Shown here: positions 33,411-41,844 of the stretch, one piece after another
How the letters are laid out: every line of letters begins with the position of its first letter
Numbering within the stretch: position 1 is the stretch's first letter
Assembly: GCF_039534915.1 (NCBI RefSeq)
Contig: NZ_BAAAWE010000001.1
Span: 5,084,001-5,148,000, forward strand
Source: Streptomyces roseofulvus
Lineage (GTDB): Bacteria; Actinomycetota; Actinomycetes; Streptomycetales; Streptomycetaceae
Length of the DNA stretch: 64,000 bases
Reading direction: 5' to 3'
Notes under the pieces: model-generated
Seen by the model: only the letters and a program-made list of their open reading frames with translations
Told to the model about the DNA's origin: nothing
Database searches by the model: none
Translations under genes and position numbers: made by a program

Positions 33411-34958
33411 ATGGATATGCAGACAGTCGTTCTCGGCACGTCCGGCACGACCCCGCAGGACGTCATCGCCGTCGCCCGTCACGGCGCCCGTGTCGAGCTG
33501 TCGGAGGAGGCCGTCGCGGCGCTCGCCGCCGCCCGCGCCGTCGTCGACGCGCTCGCCGCCAAGCCCGAGCCCGTCTACGGCGTCTCCACCGGGTTCGGCG
33601 CCCTCGCCACCCGGCACATCGACCACGAGCTGCGCACGCAGCTCCAGCGGAACATCGTCCGCTCGCACGCCGCCGGCATGGGCCCGCGCGTCGAGCGCGA
33701 GGTCGTCCGCGCCCTGATGTTCCTGCGCCTCAAGACCGTCGCCTCCGGCCACACCGGCGTCCGCCCCGAGGTCGCGCGGACCATGGCCGACGTCCTCAAC
33801 GCCGGCATCACCCCGGTCGTCCACGAGTACGGCTCGCTCGGCTGCTCCGGCGACCTCGCCCCGCTCTCCCACTGCGCCCTCGCGCTGATGGGCGAGGGCG
33901 ACGCCGAGGGCCCCGACGGCGAGGTGAGGCCCGCCGGCGAGCTGCTCGCCGCCGCCGGCATCGAGCCCGTCGTCCTCAAGGAGAAGGAGGGCCTCGCCCT
34001 CCTCAACGGCACCGACGGCATGCTCGGCATGCTGATCATGGCCCTCGCCGACCTCGACACCCTCTACAAGTCGGCCGACGTCACCGCCGCGCTCTCCCTC
34101 GAAGCCCTCCTCGGCACCGAGAAGGTCCTCGAACCCGAACTGCACGCCATCCGCCCCCACCCCGGGCAGGCCGCCTCCGCCGCCAACATGCTGGCCGTAC
34201 TCAAGGGCTCCGGCCTCACCGGCCACTTCCAGGCCGGCGAAGCCCCCCGCGTCCAGGACGCCTACTCGATCCGCTGCGCCCCCCAGGTCGCCGGCGCCGG
34301 CCGCGACACCATGGCCCACGCCCTGCTCGTCGCCGAGCGCGAGCTCGCCGCCGCCGTCGACAACCCGGTCGTCCTGGGCAACGGCGAGGTCCGCTCCAAC
34401 GGCAACTTCCACGGCGCCCCCGTCGCGTACGTCCTCGACTTCCTCGCCATCGCCGCCGCCGACCTCGGCTCCATCGCCGAGCGCCGCACCGACCGGCTCC
34501 TCGACAGGAACCGCTCGCACGGCCTGCCGCCGTTCCTCGCCGACGACGCCGGCGTCGACTCGGGCCTCATGATCGCCCAGTACACCCAGGCCGCCCTGGT
34601 CAGCGAGATGAAGCGGCTCGCCGTCCCGGCCTCCGCCGACTCCATCCCCTCGTCGGCGATGCAGGAGGACCACGTCTCCATGGGCTGGTCCGCCGCCCGC
34701 AAGCTGCGCACCGCCGTCGGCAACCTCGCCCGGATCATCGCCGTCGAGCTGTACGCCGCCACCCGCGGCATCGAGCTGCGCGAGGGCCTCACCCCCGCCC
34801 CCGCCTCGCGGGCCGTCATCGACGCCCTGCGCGCCGCCGGCGTCGAGGGCCCGGGCCCGGACCGCTTCCTCGCGCCCGACCTGGCCGCCGCCGACGCCTT
34901 CGTACGGGAAGGGCGCGTGATCGCCGCCGTCGAGCCGGTCACCGGCCCGCTGGCCTGA
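33411..34958 (+). CDS. hutH: Histidine ammonia-lyase
   Basis: 515 aa from ATG 33411 (another ATG at 33417). The MIO prosthetic group site reads GSLGCSGDLAPLSH: the usual Ala-Ser-Gly is Cys-Ser-Gly. Other motifs: YGVSTGFGALATRHI, QRNIVRSHAAGMG, EGLALLNGTDGMLGMLIMAL, and SIPSSAMQEDHVSMGW. It deaminates histidine to urocanate, first step of histidine use. It is alone here; no hutU, hutI or hutG adjacent. A strong terminator follows before the IS5-type insertion. Confidence 0.94.
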   Translation: MDMQTVVLGTSGTTPQDVIAVARHGARVELSEEAVAALAAARAVVDALAAKPEPVYGVSTGFGALATRHIDHELRTQLQRNIVRSHAAGMGPRVEREVVRALMFLRLKTVASGHTGVRPEVARTMADVLNAGITPVVHEYGSLGCSGDLAPLSHCALALMGEGDAEGPDGEVRPAGELLAAAGIEPVVLKEKEGLALLNGTDGMLGMLIMALADLDTLYKSADVTAALSLEALLGTEKVLEPELHAIRPHPGQAASAANMLAVLKGSGLTGHFQAGEAPRVQDAYSIRCAPQVAGAGRDTMAHALLVAERELAAAVDNPVVLGNGEVRSNGNFHGAPVAYVLDFLAIAAADLGSIAERRTDRLLDRNRSHGLPPFLADDAGVDSGLMIAQYTQAALVSEMKRLAVPASADSIPSSAMQEDHVSMGWSAARKLRTAVGNLARIIAVELYAATRGIELREGLTPAPASRAVIDALRAAGVEGPGPDRFLAPDLAAADAFVREGRVIAAVEPVTGPLA

Positions 34959-34979
34959 CCGACCCCTGACCCGGACGCC

Positions 34980-35012
34980 CTGAGGGCCGCCCCCGCCGGG
35001 GGCGGCCCTCAG
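34980..35012 (+). terminator. hutH terminator
   Basis: A perfect 15-bp stem CTGAGGGCCGCCCCC / GGGGGCGGCCCTCAG with a GCC loop. Confidence 0.85.
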
Positions 35013-35027
35013 CCGTTCCGGGACCTA

Positions 35028-35918
35028 GGTCGTGTCTTCAATTGATCTTGAGTGGTGGATCATGGTCGGGTGATACGTCGCCATGAACTGTCCGATGCCG
35101 AGTGGGAGTTCGTCCGGCCGCTGCTGCCTGCGCCCTTGCGGGGCCGGAAGCGGTTGGACGACCGAAGAGTCCTCAACGGGATCGTGTGGAAGTTCCGCAC
35201 CGGCACCGCCTGGCGGGATGTGCCCGAGAGGTACGGGCCGTGGCAAACGCTGCACACCCGCTTCCGCCGGTGGGCCCTGGACGGGACCTTCGAGCGGATG
35301 CTGCGGGCCGCGCAGGCAAAGGCGGACGCGGCCGGGGACATCGACTGGCTGGTGTCGGTCGACTCCACCGTCGTGCGAGCCCACCAGCATGCCGCCGGGG
35401 CCCGAAAAGGGGGCTCTGCCCACCGGCACTCGGACGCTCCCGGGGCGGCCTGACCAGCAAAATCCACCTTGCCTGTGACGCCTTCGGCCGCCCGCTCGCC
35501 TTCGTGGTCACGGGCGGGAACACCAACGACTGCACGCAGTTCACCGCCGTGATGGACGCGATACGAGTGCCCCGCATCGGCCCCGGACGGCCCCGCATCA
35601 GGCCCGCCCACGTCCTGGGCGATAAGGGCTACAGCTCCAAAGCCATCCGCACCTGGCTGCGACGGCGCGGTATCAGCCACACCATCCCCGAGCGATCCGA
35701 CCAGGTCCGCAACCGGCTCCGGCGCGGCAGCCGCGGCGGACGCCCGCCAGCCTTCGACAAGCAGCTCTACAAGCGCCGCAACGTGGTGGAGCGGTGTTTC
35801 AACCGCCTCAAGCAGTGGCGCGGCATCGCGACCCGCTACGACAAGACCGCCGAGTCCTACCAAGCAGCCGTCACCCTCGCCTCGCTCCTGATGTGGGCGT
35901 GACATTGAAGACAACTCC
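35028..35918 (+). mobile_element. IS5-family insertion sequence (IS#1), 891 bp
   Basis: Terminal inverted repeats are GGTCGTGTCTTCAAT at the left and, read inward from the right, GGAGTTGTCTTCAAT. TA dinucleotides flank both ends and are part of CTAG on each side (35025-35028 and 35918-35921), which fits a TA or CTAG target duplication. It carries a single frameshifted transposase. The right insertion point is the stop codon of the LAETG protein gene. Confidence 0.88.
35052..35902 (+). CDS. IS5-family transposase with -1 programmed frameshift
   Basis: Two overlapping frames: the first (35052-35453) carries the N-terminal DUF4096-type HTH region (HELSDAEWEFVRPLLP) and the first catalytic Asp in SVDSTVVRAHQH. 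The second frame (-1, ending 35902) carries the second Asp in VLGDKGYSS and the Glu in VVERCFNRLKQWRG. The shift point is at CGA-AAA-GGG (35403-35411), where a Lys tRNA on AAA can slip back one base and still pair with AAA. Fused length about 283 aa. This arrangement is typical of IS427-group elements. Start could also be GTG 35070. It appears intact. Confidence 0.85.
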
Positions 35919-36202
35919 TAGGACGCGCGCCCGTGCCGCCGCATCGCCAGCGCCACGAACCCGGCGCCCACCCCGAGGAACCCCGACCCGCCCAGCACAT
36001 AGGCGGTCGTGTCCGGGCCGCCGGTCTCGGCCAGCGGGCCGGTCGCGGGCGCGGTGCTCCCGCCCCGCACCCCCGCCCCCGCCGCGCTGTCGGAGGCGTT
36101 CGCCGACGGGACGAACCAGAGGGCGCACAGCAGGGTCCCCGCGGCGGTGGCGGTCAGCAGCGGACGTCGGGCGGCGGGCACGTCGATCTCGATCTCCCTC
36201 AC
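35918..36202 (-). CDS. Small LAETG sortase-anchored surface protein
   Basis: 94 aa from GTG 36202 (an upstream GTG at about 36244 is possible). A hydrophobic N-terminal segment (LLTATAAGTLLCALWFVPSA) acts as signal peptide; a short Ser/Ala/Gly spacer follows. The C-terminus has LAETGGPDTT, a hydrophobic helix and RRHGRAS, the classic wall-sorting signal. LAXTG is the motif recognised by class E sortases in Streptomyces; none is in the window. Its stop codon TAG is the last three bases of the CTAG target of IS#1, so it still ends properly. Upstream it is cut off by the TnpB element, so its promoter may be disturbed. Confidence 0.75.
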   Translation of the reverse strand: MREIEIDVPAARRPLLTATAAGTLLCALWFVPSANASDSAAGAGVRGGSTAPATGPLAETGGPDTTAYVLGGSGFLGVGAGFVALAMRRHGRAS

Positions 36203-36240
36203 GGAAAGCCCCGCGGGACTTCGCGGTGGCCAGATGCTAG

Positions 36241-36460
36241 TCACATTCTCGTCCCTGCGGGACCGGGCTGGTCGGCGCGGTCCTGGAAGGTCGTGATTGC
36301 AAGTGGAGCGCGGCTGGCTGCCGCGTGGTCCCCTGCGTCCGGTACGGCTATGCCGTACTGGGGCGATTGACCGCGCCCCGCTTCCACACGGCATCGCCCC
36401 GCTGGGCGATGTTGCGGGAGCCGTTGTGGTCCGCGTGCATCACGGTCCCGCAGGACCGGC
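36241..36460 (-). ncRNA. Predicted omega-RNA region at the tnpB 3' end
   Basis: In TnpB systems the guide RNA derives from the right end and overlaps the tnpB 3' end. Here the region includes strong local hairpins (e.g. around CAGTACGGCATAGCCGTAC) and ends in GTCCCGCAGGGACGAGAATG. The guide would begin around 36239 reading leftward. The RNA itself is inferred by family analogy only. Confidence 0.45.
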
Positions 36461-37550
36461 ACACGAACCGTGCTTGATCCACCCTGTTCGTGCGGTGGGT
36501 GTGGCGGCACTCGGAGCACTGGCGGGAGGTGTTGCGCGGGTCCACATGGACCACGGGCACCCCCGCCCTGCGTGCCTTGTACTCGACGAAGGCGCCGAGC
36601 TGGGCGAACGCCCAGGAGTGCAGTCGTGCCCGCTGGTCCTTCTTGGCCGTGACCCTCTGCCGGATGCCGCTCAGGTCTTCCAGGGCGATTCCGCGCGAGG
36701 TGCGTTCAGCGGTGGCGACGAGCTTCTTCGCGATGACGTGGTTGGTGTTCGCCACGTGCCGGGACTCGCGGCGCCCGATGCGCTTCAGGGCCCGCTTGGC
36801 GGACTTGGTGCGCTTCTTCTGGAGCTTGGACCGCAGGTTCCGCATCCGCCTGCGGTAGCGGTTGAGCCGGCGGCCGGACATGATCTCGCCGTCCGAGGTG
36901 GTGGCGATGTTCACGATCCCGAGGTCCACCCCGAGGAACCCGGACGGCTCGGACACCGGCGGTTCGGGCACCTCGATGGTGGCGGTCAGGAAGAACGTGC
37001 CGTCGCGCATCACCAGGTCGGACTCGCCCCTGCGGGAGGCCAGCAGCTTCAGCGCCTCCGGGGAGCAGACGAACGGGATGTGCTTGATGCGTCCAGCCAC
37101 CGTCCAGATCGACACCCTCCGGGCGTCGAGGTTCCACGTCAGGATGCGGTCGTCGAACGGCTGCGCCGCGTCCTCCCGGAAGACGATCGGCTTCGACTCC
37201 GCCCGCAGGCGGCGCTTCGAGCCCTCACGGCCGAGGTTCCCCGCCTTGATGTTGCCCTTCAGGGTGGCGTAGGCGTCGCAGACCTTCTTCACCACCCGAA
37301 CCGCGGGCTGGGCCCCGAGGTCGTACTCCGCCTTGAGAGCGAAGTACACCTCCTTCTGCAACACGTTCCGCCGCTTCAGATCCTTGGCGAACGCCACCTC
37401 GGAAGCATGGTTCGCCGCCCGATTGCAGGCACGCAGGGTCGCCGCCAGCGCATCCGCGTCATGCGCGGACGCAGGCGACAACTTCACCCACGCGACAAGC
37501 TTCACGTAGAAGACGGCACTGGCGACGACTGTCTGTGGTGGCTTCTTCAC
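36348..37550 (-). CDS. tnpB: TnpB RNA-guided nuclease-type transposase protein
   Basis: 400 aa from GTG 37550. RuvC-like catalytic parts are intact: Asp in GFLGVDLGIVNIATTSDG, Glu in RGIALEDLSGIRQR, and Asp in VMHADHNGSRNIAQRG. The zinc ribbon CSECRHTHRTNRVDQARFVC then CRSCG lies between the last two. TnpB proteins are ancestral to Cas12 and cut DNA using an omega-RNA. The protein has a normal length and looks functional. Codon use is slightly less GC-extreme than neighbours, in keeping with a mobile gene. Confidence 0.9.
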   Translation of the reverse strand: MKKPPQTVVASAVFYVKLVAWVKLSPASAHDADALAATLRACNRAANHASEVAFAKDLKRRNVLQKEVYFALKAEYDLGAQPAVRVVKKVCDAYATLKGNIKAGNLGREGSKRRLRAESKPIVFREDAAQPFDDRILTWNLDARRVSIWTVAGRIKHIPFVCSPEALKLLASRRGESDLVMRDGTFFLTATIEVPEPPVSEPSGFLGVDLGIVNIATTSDGEIMSGRRLNRYRRRMRNLRSKLQKKRTKSAKRALKRIGRRESRHVANTNHVIAKKLVATAERTSRGIALEDLSGIRQRVTAKKDQRARLHSWAFAQLGAFVEYKARRAGVPVVHVDPRNTSRQCSECRHTHRTNRVDQARFVCRSCGTVMHADHNGSRNIAQRGDAVWKRGAVNRPSTA

Positions 37551-37648
37551 GGAACGTATTCCGGACTTCCTCAGTGGTTCACCTGCGAGGCAGATGAACC
37601 AGCGGGTCGCGGGAAAGCCGAGGCCGGGCAGACCCTACGCTCCCAGCC

Positions 37649-38008
37649 ATGAGCACCTCCGACACCACCGCTTCCGGAACCACCACCCGCCACGTCCGCC
37701 TCCGCGTCGACATCGTCCTGGAGATCGACGGGCCCGCCGATCTGACCGCCGCCGCCGAGGGGCGGATCGACTCCGACGAGTTCATGCCGGCCGACGAGCG
37801 CGACCACGCCCGCGCCGCCGTCCAGGAGGACCCCTCCGAGGCCCTCGCCTACCTGGTGGAGCCCTTCGACCTCGTCCGCGACCTGCCCGGCGTCGAGCTC
37901 GTCCAGGCGGCCTGGAGCAGCGAGGAGATCGAGTACGACCCCGACTCCATGGAGTGGGAGCTCGACGAGGAAGATGAGGTGGAGGAAGACGACGACGACC
38001 GGCTGTGA
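37649..38008 (+). CDS. Small acidic cytosolic protein, unknown function
   Basis: 119 aa. A beta-strand-like core (HVRLRVDIVLEIDGPADLTA) is followed by EDPSEALAYLVEPFDLVRDL and an extremely acidic tail (EEDEVEEDDDDRL). No signal peptide, no TM. It resembles small actinomycete acidic proteins without assigned role. It lies directly after the TnpB left end and before a T-run terminator. It appears intact. Confidence 0.75.
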   Translation: MSTSDTTASGTTTRHVRLRVDIVLEIDGPADLTAAAEGRIDSDEFMPADERDHARAAVQEDPSEALAYLVEPFDLVRDLPGVELVQAAWSSEEIEYDPDSMEWELDEEDEVEEDDDDRL

Positions 38009-38037
38009 GGGAGGGGCGGTGCGGACCGCCTGTCCAC

Positions 38038-38066
38038 GGCCCCGGGACGGCGTCCCGGGGCCCTTT
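38038..38066 (+). terminator. Terminator with T-run
   Basis: An 11-bp stem GGCCCCGGGAC / GTCCCGGGGCC with a GGC loop, followed by CTTTT, the only clear T-run terminator in this window. Confidence 0.85.
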
Positions 38067-38205
38067 TCGCGCCGGTGCGCGGCGAACCGGGAACCGGAAG
38101 GCTCCCCCGCGCGTGTCGATCAGTGGTGTTCCCCACAAACCCCCCGGTACCGGAACCGACGGGGTGTCATGGGTGTTCTGATGGATTGACAGGGAATCGG
38201 CGACG

Positions 38206-39474
38206 ATGGAGAAGCGTGTGATGACGGTCGGCAAGCGCAGCAGGAGCCTGGCCGCGGCGGCGGCGGTGCTGAGCGGCGTACTCGTGCTCTCGGCCTGCAA
38301 CGACGACGACCCCGGCACGGCCGCGGCCGGCTCGCCCACCGCCACCTCGCAGGCCCAGGTCGACGAGGCCGCCGAGCAGAAGACCTCCAAGGCGCAGATC
38401 ACCATCTCGCCGGAGAACGGCGCGCAGAACGCCTCCATCAACAACGACGCCAAGGTCGCCGTCACCGACGGCAAGCTCACCGAGGTCACCATGACCTCCG
38501 CCGAGGGCACCGAGGTCAAGGGCGAGATAGCGGCCGACGGCCTCTCCTGGAAGCCGTCCGGCCAGCTGGAGCGGGCCACCGTCTACAAGATCGCCGCCAC
38601 CGCCGTCGACGCGAGCGGGCTGGAGGCGCACGAGAACTCCTCCTTCACCACCGTGTCGAAGGAGAACAGCTTCATCGGCAACTTCACCCCCGAGGACGGC
38701 TCGACCGTCGGCGTGGGCATGCCGGTCTCGATCAACTTCAACAAGGCGATCACCGACAAGAAGGCCGTCCAGAGCGGCATCACGGTCTCCTCCAGCTCCG
38801 GTCAGGAGGTCGTCGGCCACTGGTTCAACTCGACCCGCCTCGACTTCCGCCCCGACGACTACTGGAAGGCCGGCTCGAAGGTCACCCTCAAGCTCGACCT
38901 CGACGGCGTCGAGGGCGCCGACGGCGTCTACGGCGTCCAGCAGAAGACCGTCACCTTCACCGTCGGCCGCAGCCAGGTCTCCACGGTCGACGTCGAGAAG
39001 AAGACGATGACCGTCGTGCGCGACGGCAAGGTGATCCGGACCATCCCGATCTCCGCCGGCTCCCCGGAGAACACCACCTACAACGGCCAGATGGTGATCT
39101 CCGAGAAGTTCAAGGAGACCCGGATGAACGGCGCCACCGTCGGCTTCACCGACTCCGACGGCAAGGGCGAGTACGACATCAAGGACGTGCCGCACGCCAT
39201 GCGCCTGTCCACCTCCGGCACCTTCATCCACGGCAACTACTGGGGCGCCCGCTCCATCTTCGGCTCCGTGAACACCAGCCACGGCTGCGTCGGCCTCGCC
39301 GACGTCAAGGGCGCCGGCGACCCCAACCAGATGGCCGCCTGGTTCTACGACCAGTCCATCACCGGCGACGTCGTCATCGTCAAGAACTCCAAGGACAAGA
39401 CGATCGCCCCCGACAACGGCCTCAACGGCTGGAACATGGACTGGTCGGCCTGGAAGGCCGGCTCGGCGGTCTGA
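38206..39474 (+). CDS. L,D-transpeptidase lipoprotein (Ig-like plus YkuD domains)
   Basis: 422 aa. Lipobox LSAC near residue 31 predicts a lipid anchor. Two Ig-like domains follow (about 60-145 and 150-250, starting ISPENGAQNASINNDAKVAV and FTPEDGSTVGVGMPVSINF), then the YkuD domain (255-375) with HGNYWGARSIFG and the catalytic SHGCVGLAD. A C-terminal Trp-rich cap ends it. It makes 3-3 peptide cross-links in peptidoglycan outside the membrane. This is the layout of actinobacterial LdtMt2-type enzymes. Monocistronic with a terminator. Confidence 0.94.
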   Translation: MEKRVMTVGKRSRSLAAAAAVLSGVLVLSACNDDDPGTAAAGSPTATSQAQVDEAAEQKTSKAQITISPENGAQNASINNDAKVAVTDGKLTEVTMTSAEGTEVKGEIAADGLSWKPSGQLERATVYKIAATAVDASGLEAHENSSFTTVSKENSFIGNFTPEDGSTVGVGMPVSINFNKAITDKKAVQSGITVSSSSGQEVVGHWFNSTRLDFRPDDYWKAGSKVTLKLDLDGVEGADGVYGVQQKTVTFTVGRSQVSTVDVEKKTMTVVRDGKVIRTIPISAGSPENTTYNGQMVISEKFKETRMNGATVGFTDSDGKGEYDIKDVPHAMRLSTSGTFIHGNYWGARSIFGSVNTSHGCVGLADVKGAGDPNQMAAWFYDQSITGDVVIVKNSKDKTIAPDNGLNGWNMDWSAWKAGSAV

Positions 39475-39494
39475 CCCGCCCGTCCGACCCACGA

Positions 39495-39527
39495 GAAGGG
39501 CCCCCTCCGCTCCGGAGGGGGCCCTTC
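39495..39527 (+). terminator. Terminator after the L,D-transpeptidase gene
   Basis: A perfect 15-bp stem GAAGGGCCCCCTCCG / CGGAGGGGGCCCTTC with loop CTC. Confidence 0.85.
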
Positions 39528-39588
39528 CCCGTGTTCCATGACCTCCGGGGTCATCGACCCCGCCGCGGCGCCCCGGCACGCTGGTCCC

Positions 39589-39987
39589 ATGACCGCATAC
39601 GCGATGGCGAACCTGAGCCCGAAGCCCGTCCTCGACCCCGAGGTGCTCACCTATATGGAGGGGATCCAGGCCACCCTGGACCCCTTCGGCGGACGCTTCC
39701 TCGTGCACGGCGCACCCCGGCGGGAGGTGCTCGAAGGGGCCTGGCCGGGCGCCGTCGTCCTCATCGCCTTCCCGTCGTACGAGGAGGCGAGGGCCTGGTA
39801 CGACTCCGAGCCGTACCAGGCCCTGCTGCCCCTGCGGACCCGCCACATGGCGGGCGACGTGCTGCTGGTCGACGGCACCCCGGAGGGGTACGCGCCGGCC
39901 GCGACCGCCGCGGCCCTGCGCGCGGCCTACTCCGCCGGCGCCACCCCGATCGGGCAGGAGACGCCCGTGCCGCCGATGCCGCAGTAG
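39589..39987 (+). CDS. DUF1330-family protein
   Basis: 132 aa from ATG 39589. The motif set YAMANLSPKPVLDPEVLTYM, GGRFLVHGAPRREVLEGAWP, VVLIAFPSYEEARAWYDSEP and YQALLPLR fits DUF1330, a small dimeric alpha-beta barrel-like family with unknown function. The C-terminal 25-30 residues (after LLVDGTP) run antisense through the 3' end of msrA and are not family-like. Overlap with the convergent msrA is 61 bp, so either the two genes really overlap or this gene has lost an earlier stop. Confidence 0.8.
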   Translation: MTAYAMANLSPKPVLDPEVLTYMEGIQATLDPFGGRFLVHGAPRREVLEGAWPGAVVLIAFPSYEEARAWYDSEPYQALLPLRTRHMAGDVLLVDGTPEGYAPAATAAALRAAYSAGATPIGQETPVPPMPQ

Positions 39988-40586
39988 CCGGCCGGGTTCT
40001 TGTCCAGGTACTGCTGGTGGTACGCCTCCGCCGGGTAGAACGGGCGGTCGTCGGCCGGGAGGACGGCGGTGGTGATCTCACCGTAGCCGGAGGCGTTCAG
40101 CACCTTCTGGTAGGCGGCGCGGGACGCCTCCGCCGTCTCCGCCTGGGCGGGGGAGTGGGTGTAGACGGCCGAGCGGTACTGGGTGCCCACGTCGTTGCCC
40201 TGGCGGAAGCCCTGGGTCGGGTCGTGGGACTCCCAGAAGACCTTCAGCAGCGTCTCGTACGACACCTTCGCCGGGTCGAAGACGACCCGGACGACCTCGG
40301 TGTGCCCGGTGAGGCCCGAGCAGACCTCCTCGTACGTCGGGTTCGGCGTGTAACCGCCCTGGTAGCCGACGAGCGTCGTCCAGACGCCGTCGGTCTGCCA
40401 GAACTTTCGCTCGGCGCCCCAGAAGCAGCCGAGCCCGAAGTCGGCCGTCTCCAGGCCCTCCGGGTACGGCCCGAGCAGCGGGTTGCCGAGCACCGTGTGC
40501 CGCTCGGGCACGGAGAACTCCGGCTCCGGGCGGCCGCGCAGGGCCTGCTCCGGGGCGGGCAGGACGGGGGTGCGGGACAGGAACAT
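39927..40586 (-). CDS. msrA: Peptide methionine sulfoxide reductase A
   Basis: 219 aa. The catalytic Cys lies in FGLGCFWGAERKFW (about residue 54); TLVGYQGGYTPNPTYEEVCS and GHTEVVRVVFDPAKVSYETL follow, and the C-terminus YCGIGGTGVSCPIGVAPAE carries the recycling Cys residues. It reduces S-epimers of methionine sulfoxide in proteins. The stop overlaps the convergent DUF1330 gene by 61 bp. Confidence 0.94.
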   Translation of the reverse strand: MFLSRTPVLPAPEQALRGRPEPEFSVPERHTVLGNPLLGPYPEGLETADFGLGCFWGAERKFWQTDGVWTTLVGYQGGYTPNPTYEEVCSGLTGHTEVVRVVFDPAKVSYETLLKVFWESHDPTQGFRQGNDVGTQYRSAVYTHSPAQAETAEASRAAYQKVLNASGYGEITTAVLPADDRPFYPAEAYHQQYLDKNPAGYCGIGGTGVSCPIGVAPAE

Positions 40587-40665
40587 GCGGCATCTCTCCT
40601 CGACGCGGACCGGGCAGTCGTCACAACGCCGGCGCGCGCACCCCTGTTCCCCGGGGCCGGTCCGG

Positions 40666-41772
40666 TCAGTGCCGCAGCGTCGCCGGGCTCCCGCCGTTCG
40701 CCTCGTAGCCGGCCACCGCCAGGTTCCGGTGCAGGGTGTACTCGGCCGCCGGGTCGCCGCTCAGGGTCCACGGCAGCGCGCCCACGTGCCCGTCGACGTG
40801 GACCAGCTGGTGCATCGCCTCGGCCCAGCGCTCGCCCCGGACCAGGAACCAGACCAGCAGATGGCGTACGTGCGCCAGCATCGGGTCGTCGGGGCGGGCC
40901 GAGTGGACCGCGTACAGCGCGCCCTCCATCGCCTTGCTCACCACCGCCGTGCGGTAGAAGTCCTGCACCAGCACCACGTCCGGCACGTGCTCGAAGACGG
41001 CGAAGAGCGGCAGCGCGGCGAGCAGCGAGCCCCGCGGGGCGCGCGCGGCGGCCGTCGTCGCGAAGTGGTCGGCCTCCTCCCGGGAGCCGTGCCACTTCTC
41101 GCACCAGTAGTGCAGCGCCGCCAGATGGGCGCCCATGTGCTGCGGCGCCCGGTCGATGACCTTCGCCCACACCTGGTCGAACTGCTCCGGGCTGTAGCCC
41201 AGTCCGCGGGCGACCGCGAGCTGCGTGATGTACGGGACGGGGTCGCCGGGCGCCAGCAGCGCCGCCTCCTCGGCGACCTTCCGGGCCTCCTCCAGGATGA
41301 TCCGGAAGTCGTCCGAGCCGGCCGCCGAGGAGCGCCACGCCTGCTGCACCAGGAACTCCGCGTGCACGGCCGCGGCGCCCGCGTCCTTCGGCGCGTCGGA
41401 GCGCCAGGCCCGCAGCCAGGCGCCGCCGACGCCCGGCTTCTCGGCGAGCTCCAGGGAGGCCGCCCCGGCGAACGCCTGGACGCGCTGCCAGCGGACCTCG
41501 CCGTCCTTCCCGGTCCCGGCGAGCAGCTGCGACGCGGCCCGCCAGTCCTGGGTGGCCTGCACGACGTCGAGGACGTCGAGGAGATCCCGGTCGGGGCCGG
41601 GCATCCGCACGTCCAGCTCCTCCTGCCGGACGAAGCCGTACGCCTCCGGGTCGGCCGCGTCGGGCGTGCCGGGCGCGACCTGCCGGATGCCGCCGCCGCG
41701 GCGGCGCAGCACGTAGGGGCCGAGGACGCCGAAGAGCAGGCCCAGCGCGATCAGGAACCAGAGAATCTCCAT
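40666..41772 (-). CDS. Membrane-anchored helical-repeat protein, unknown function
   Basis: 368 aa from ATG 41772. A single N-terminal helix (ILWFLIALGLLFGVLGPYVL then RRR) anchors it; the rest is alpha-helical and TPR-like, with repeated Trp/Ala-rich helices (DWRAASQLLAG, GGAWLRAWRSDAP). No enzymatic motif. Similar proteins are widespread in Streptomyces with no assigned role. It is divergent from metB with 72 bp between starts. Confidence 0.75.
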   Translation of the reverse strand: MEILWFLIALGLLFGVLGPYVLRRRGGGIRQVAPGTPDAADPEAYGFVRQEELDVRMPGPDRDLLDVLDVVQATQDWRAASQLLAGTGKDGEVRWQRVQAFAGAASLELAEKPGVGGAWLRAWRSDAPKDAGAAAVHAEFLVQQAWRSSAAGSDDFRIILEEARKVAEEAALLAPGDPVPYITQLAVARGLGYSPEQFDQVWAKVIDRAPQHMGAHLAALHYWCEKWHGSREEADHFATTAAARAPRGSLLAALPLFAVFEHVPDVVLVQDFYRTAVVSKAMEGALYAVHSARPDDPMLAHVRHLLVWFLVRGERWAEAMHQLVHVDGHVGALPWTLSGDPAAEYTLHRNLAVAGYEANGGSPATLRH

Positions 41773-41844
41773 GCGTCCATTGTCCAGGACGCCGTCGTGG
41801 ACGAATCGCGGCGGTGGGCGGCACCCGGCACTACGCTCCTGACC

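Larger units (their letters stand above)
36240..37600 (-). mobile_element. Solo TnpB element (IS605/IS1341 type)
   Basis: tnpB without tnpA. On the 3' side a hairpin GTCCC-GCA-GGGAC (36251-36263 on plus) followed by GAGAATGTGAC marks a typical right end. On the 5' side an imperfect hairpin GGTTCACCTGC...GCAGATGAACC (37576-37600) fits a left end. Boundaries are approximate because these elements create no target duplication. With no TnpA, movement would need a partner in trans. Confidence 0.75.

Noticed and set aside
35918..36202. LAETG gene as a pseudogene truncated by IS#1
   Set aside because: The sorting signal is complete and the TAG stop is native (CTAG target), so the coding sequence is intact.
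36348..37550. Cas12 effector
   Set aside because: Length (400 aa), zinc ribbon layout and flanking IS605-type ends fit TnpB; there is no CRISPR array.
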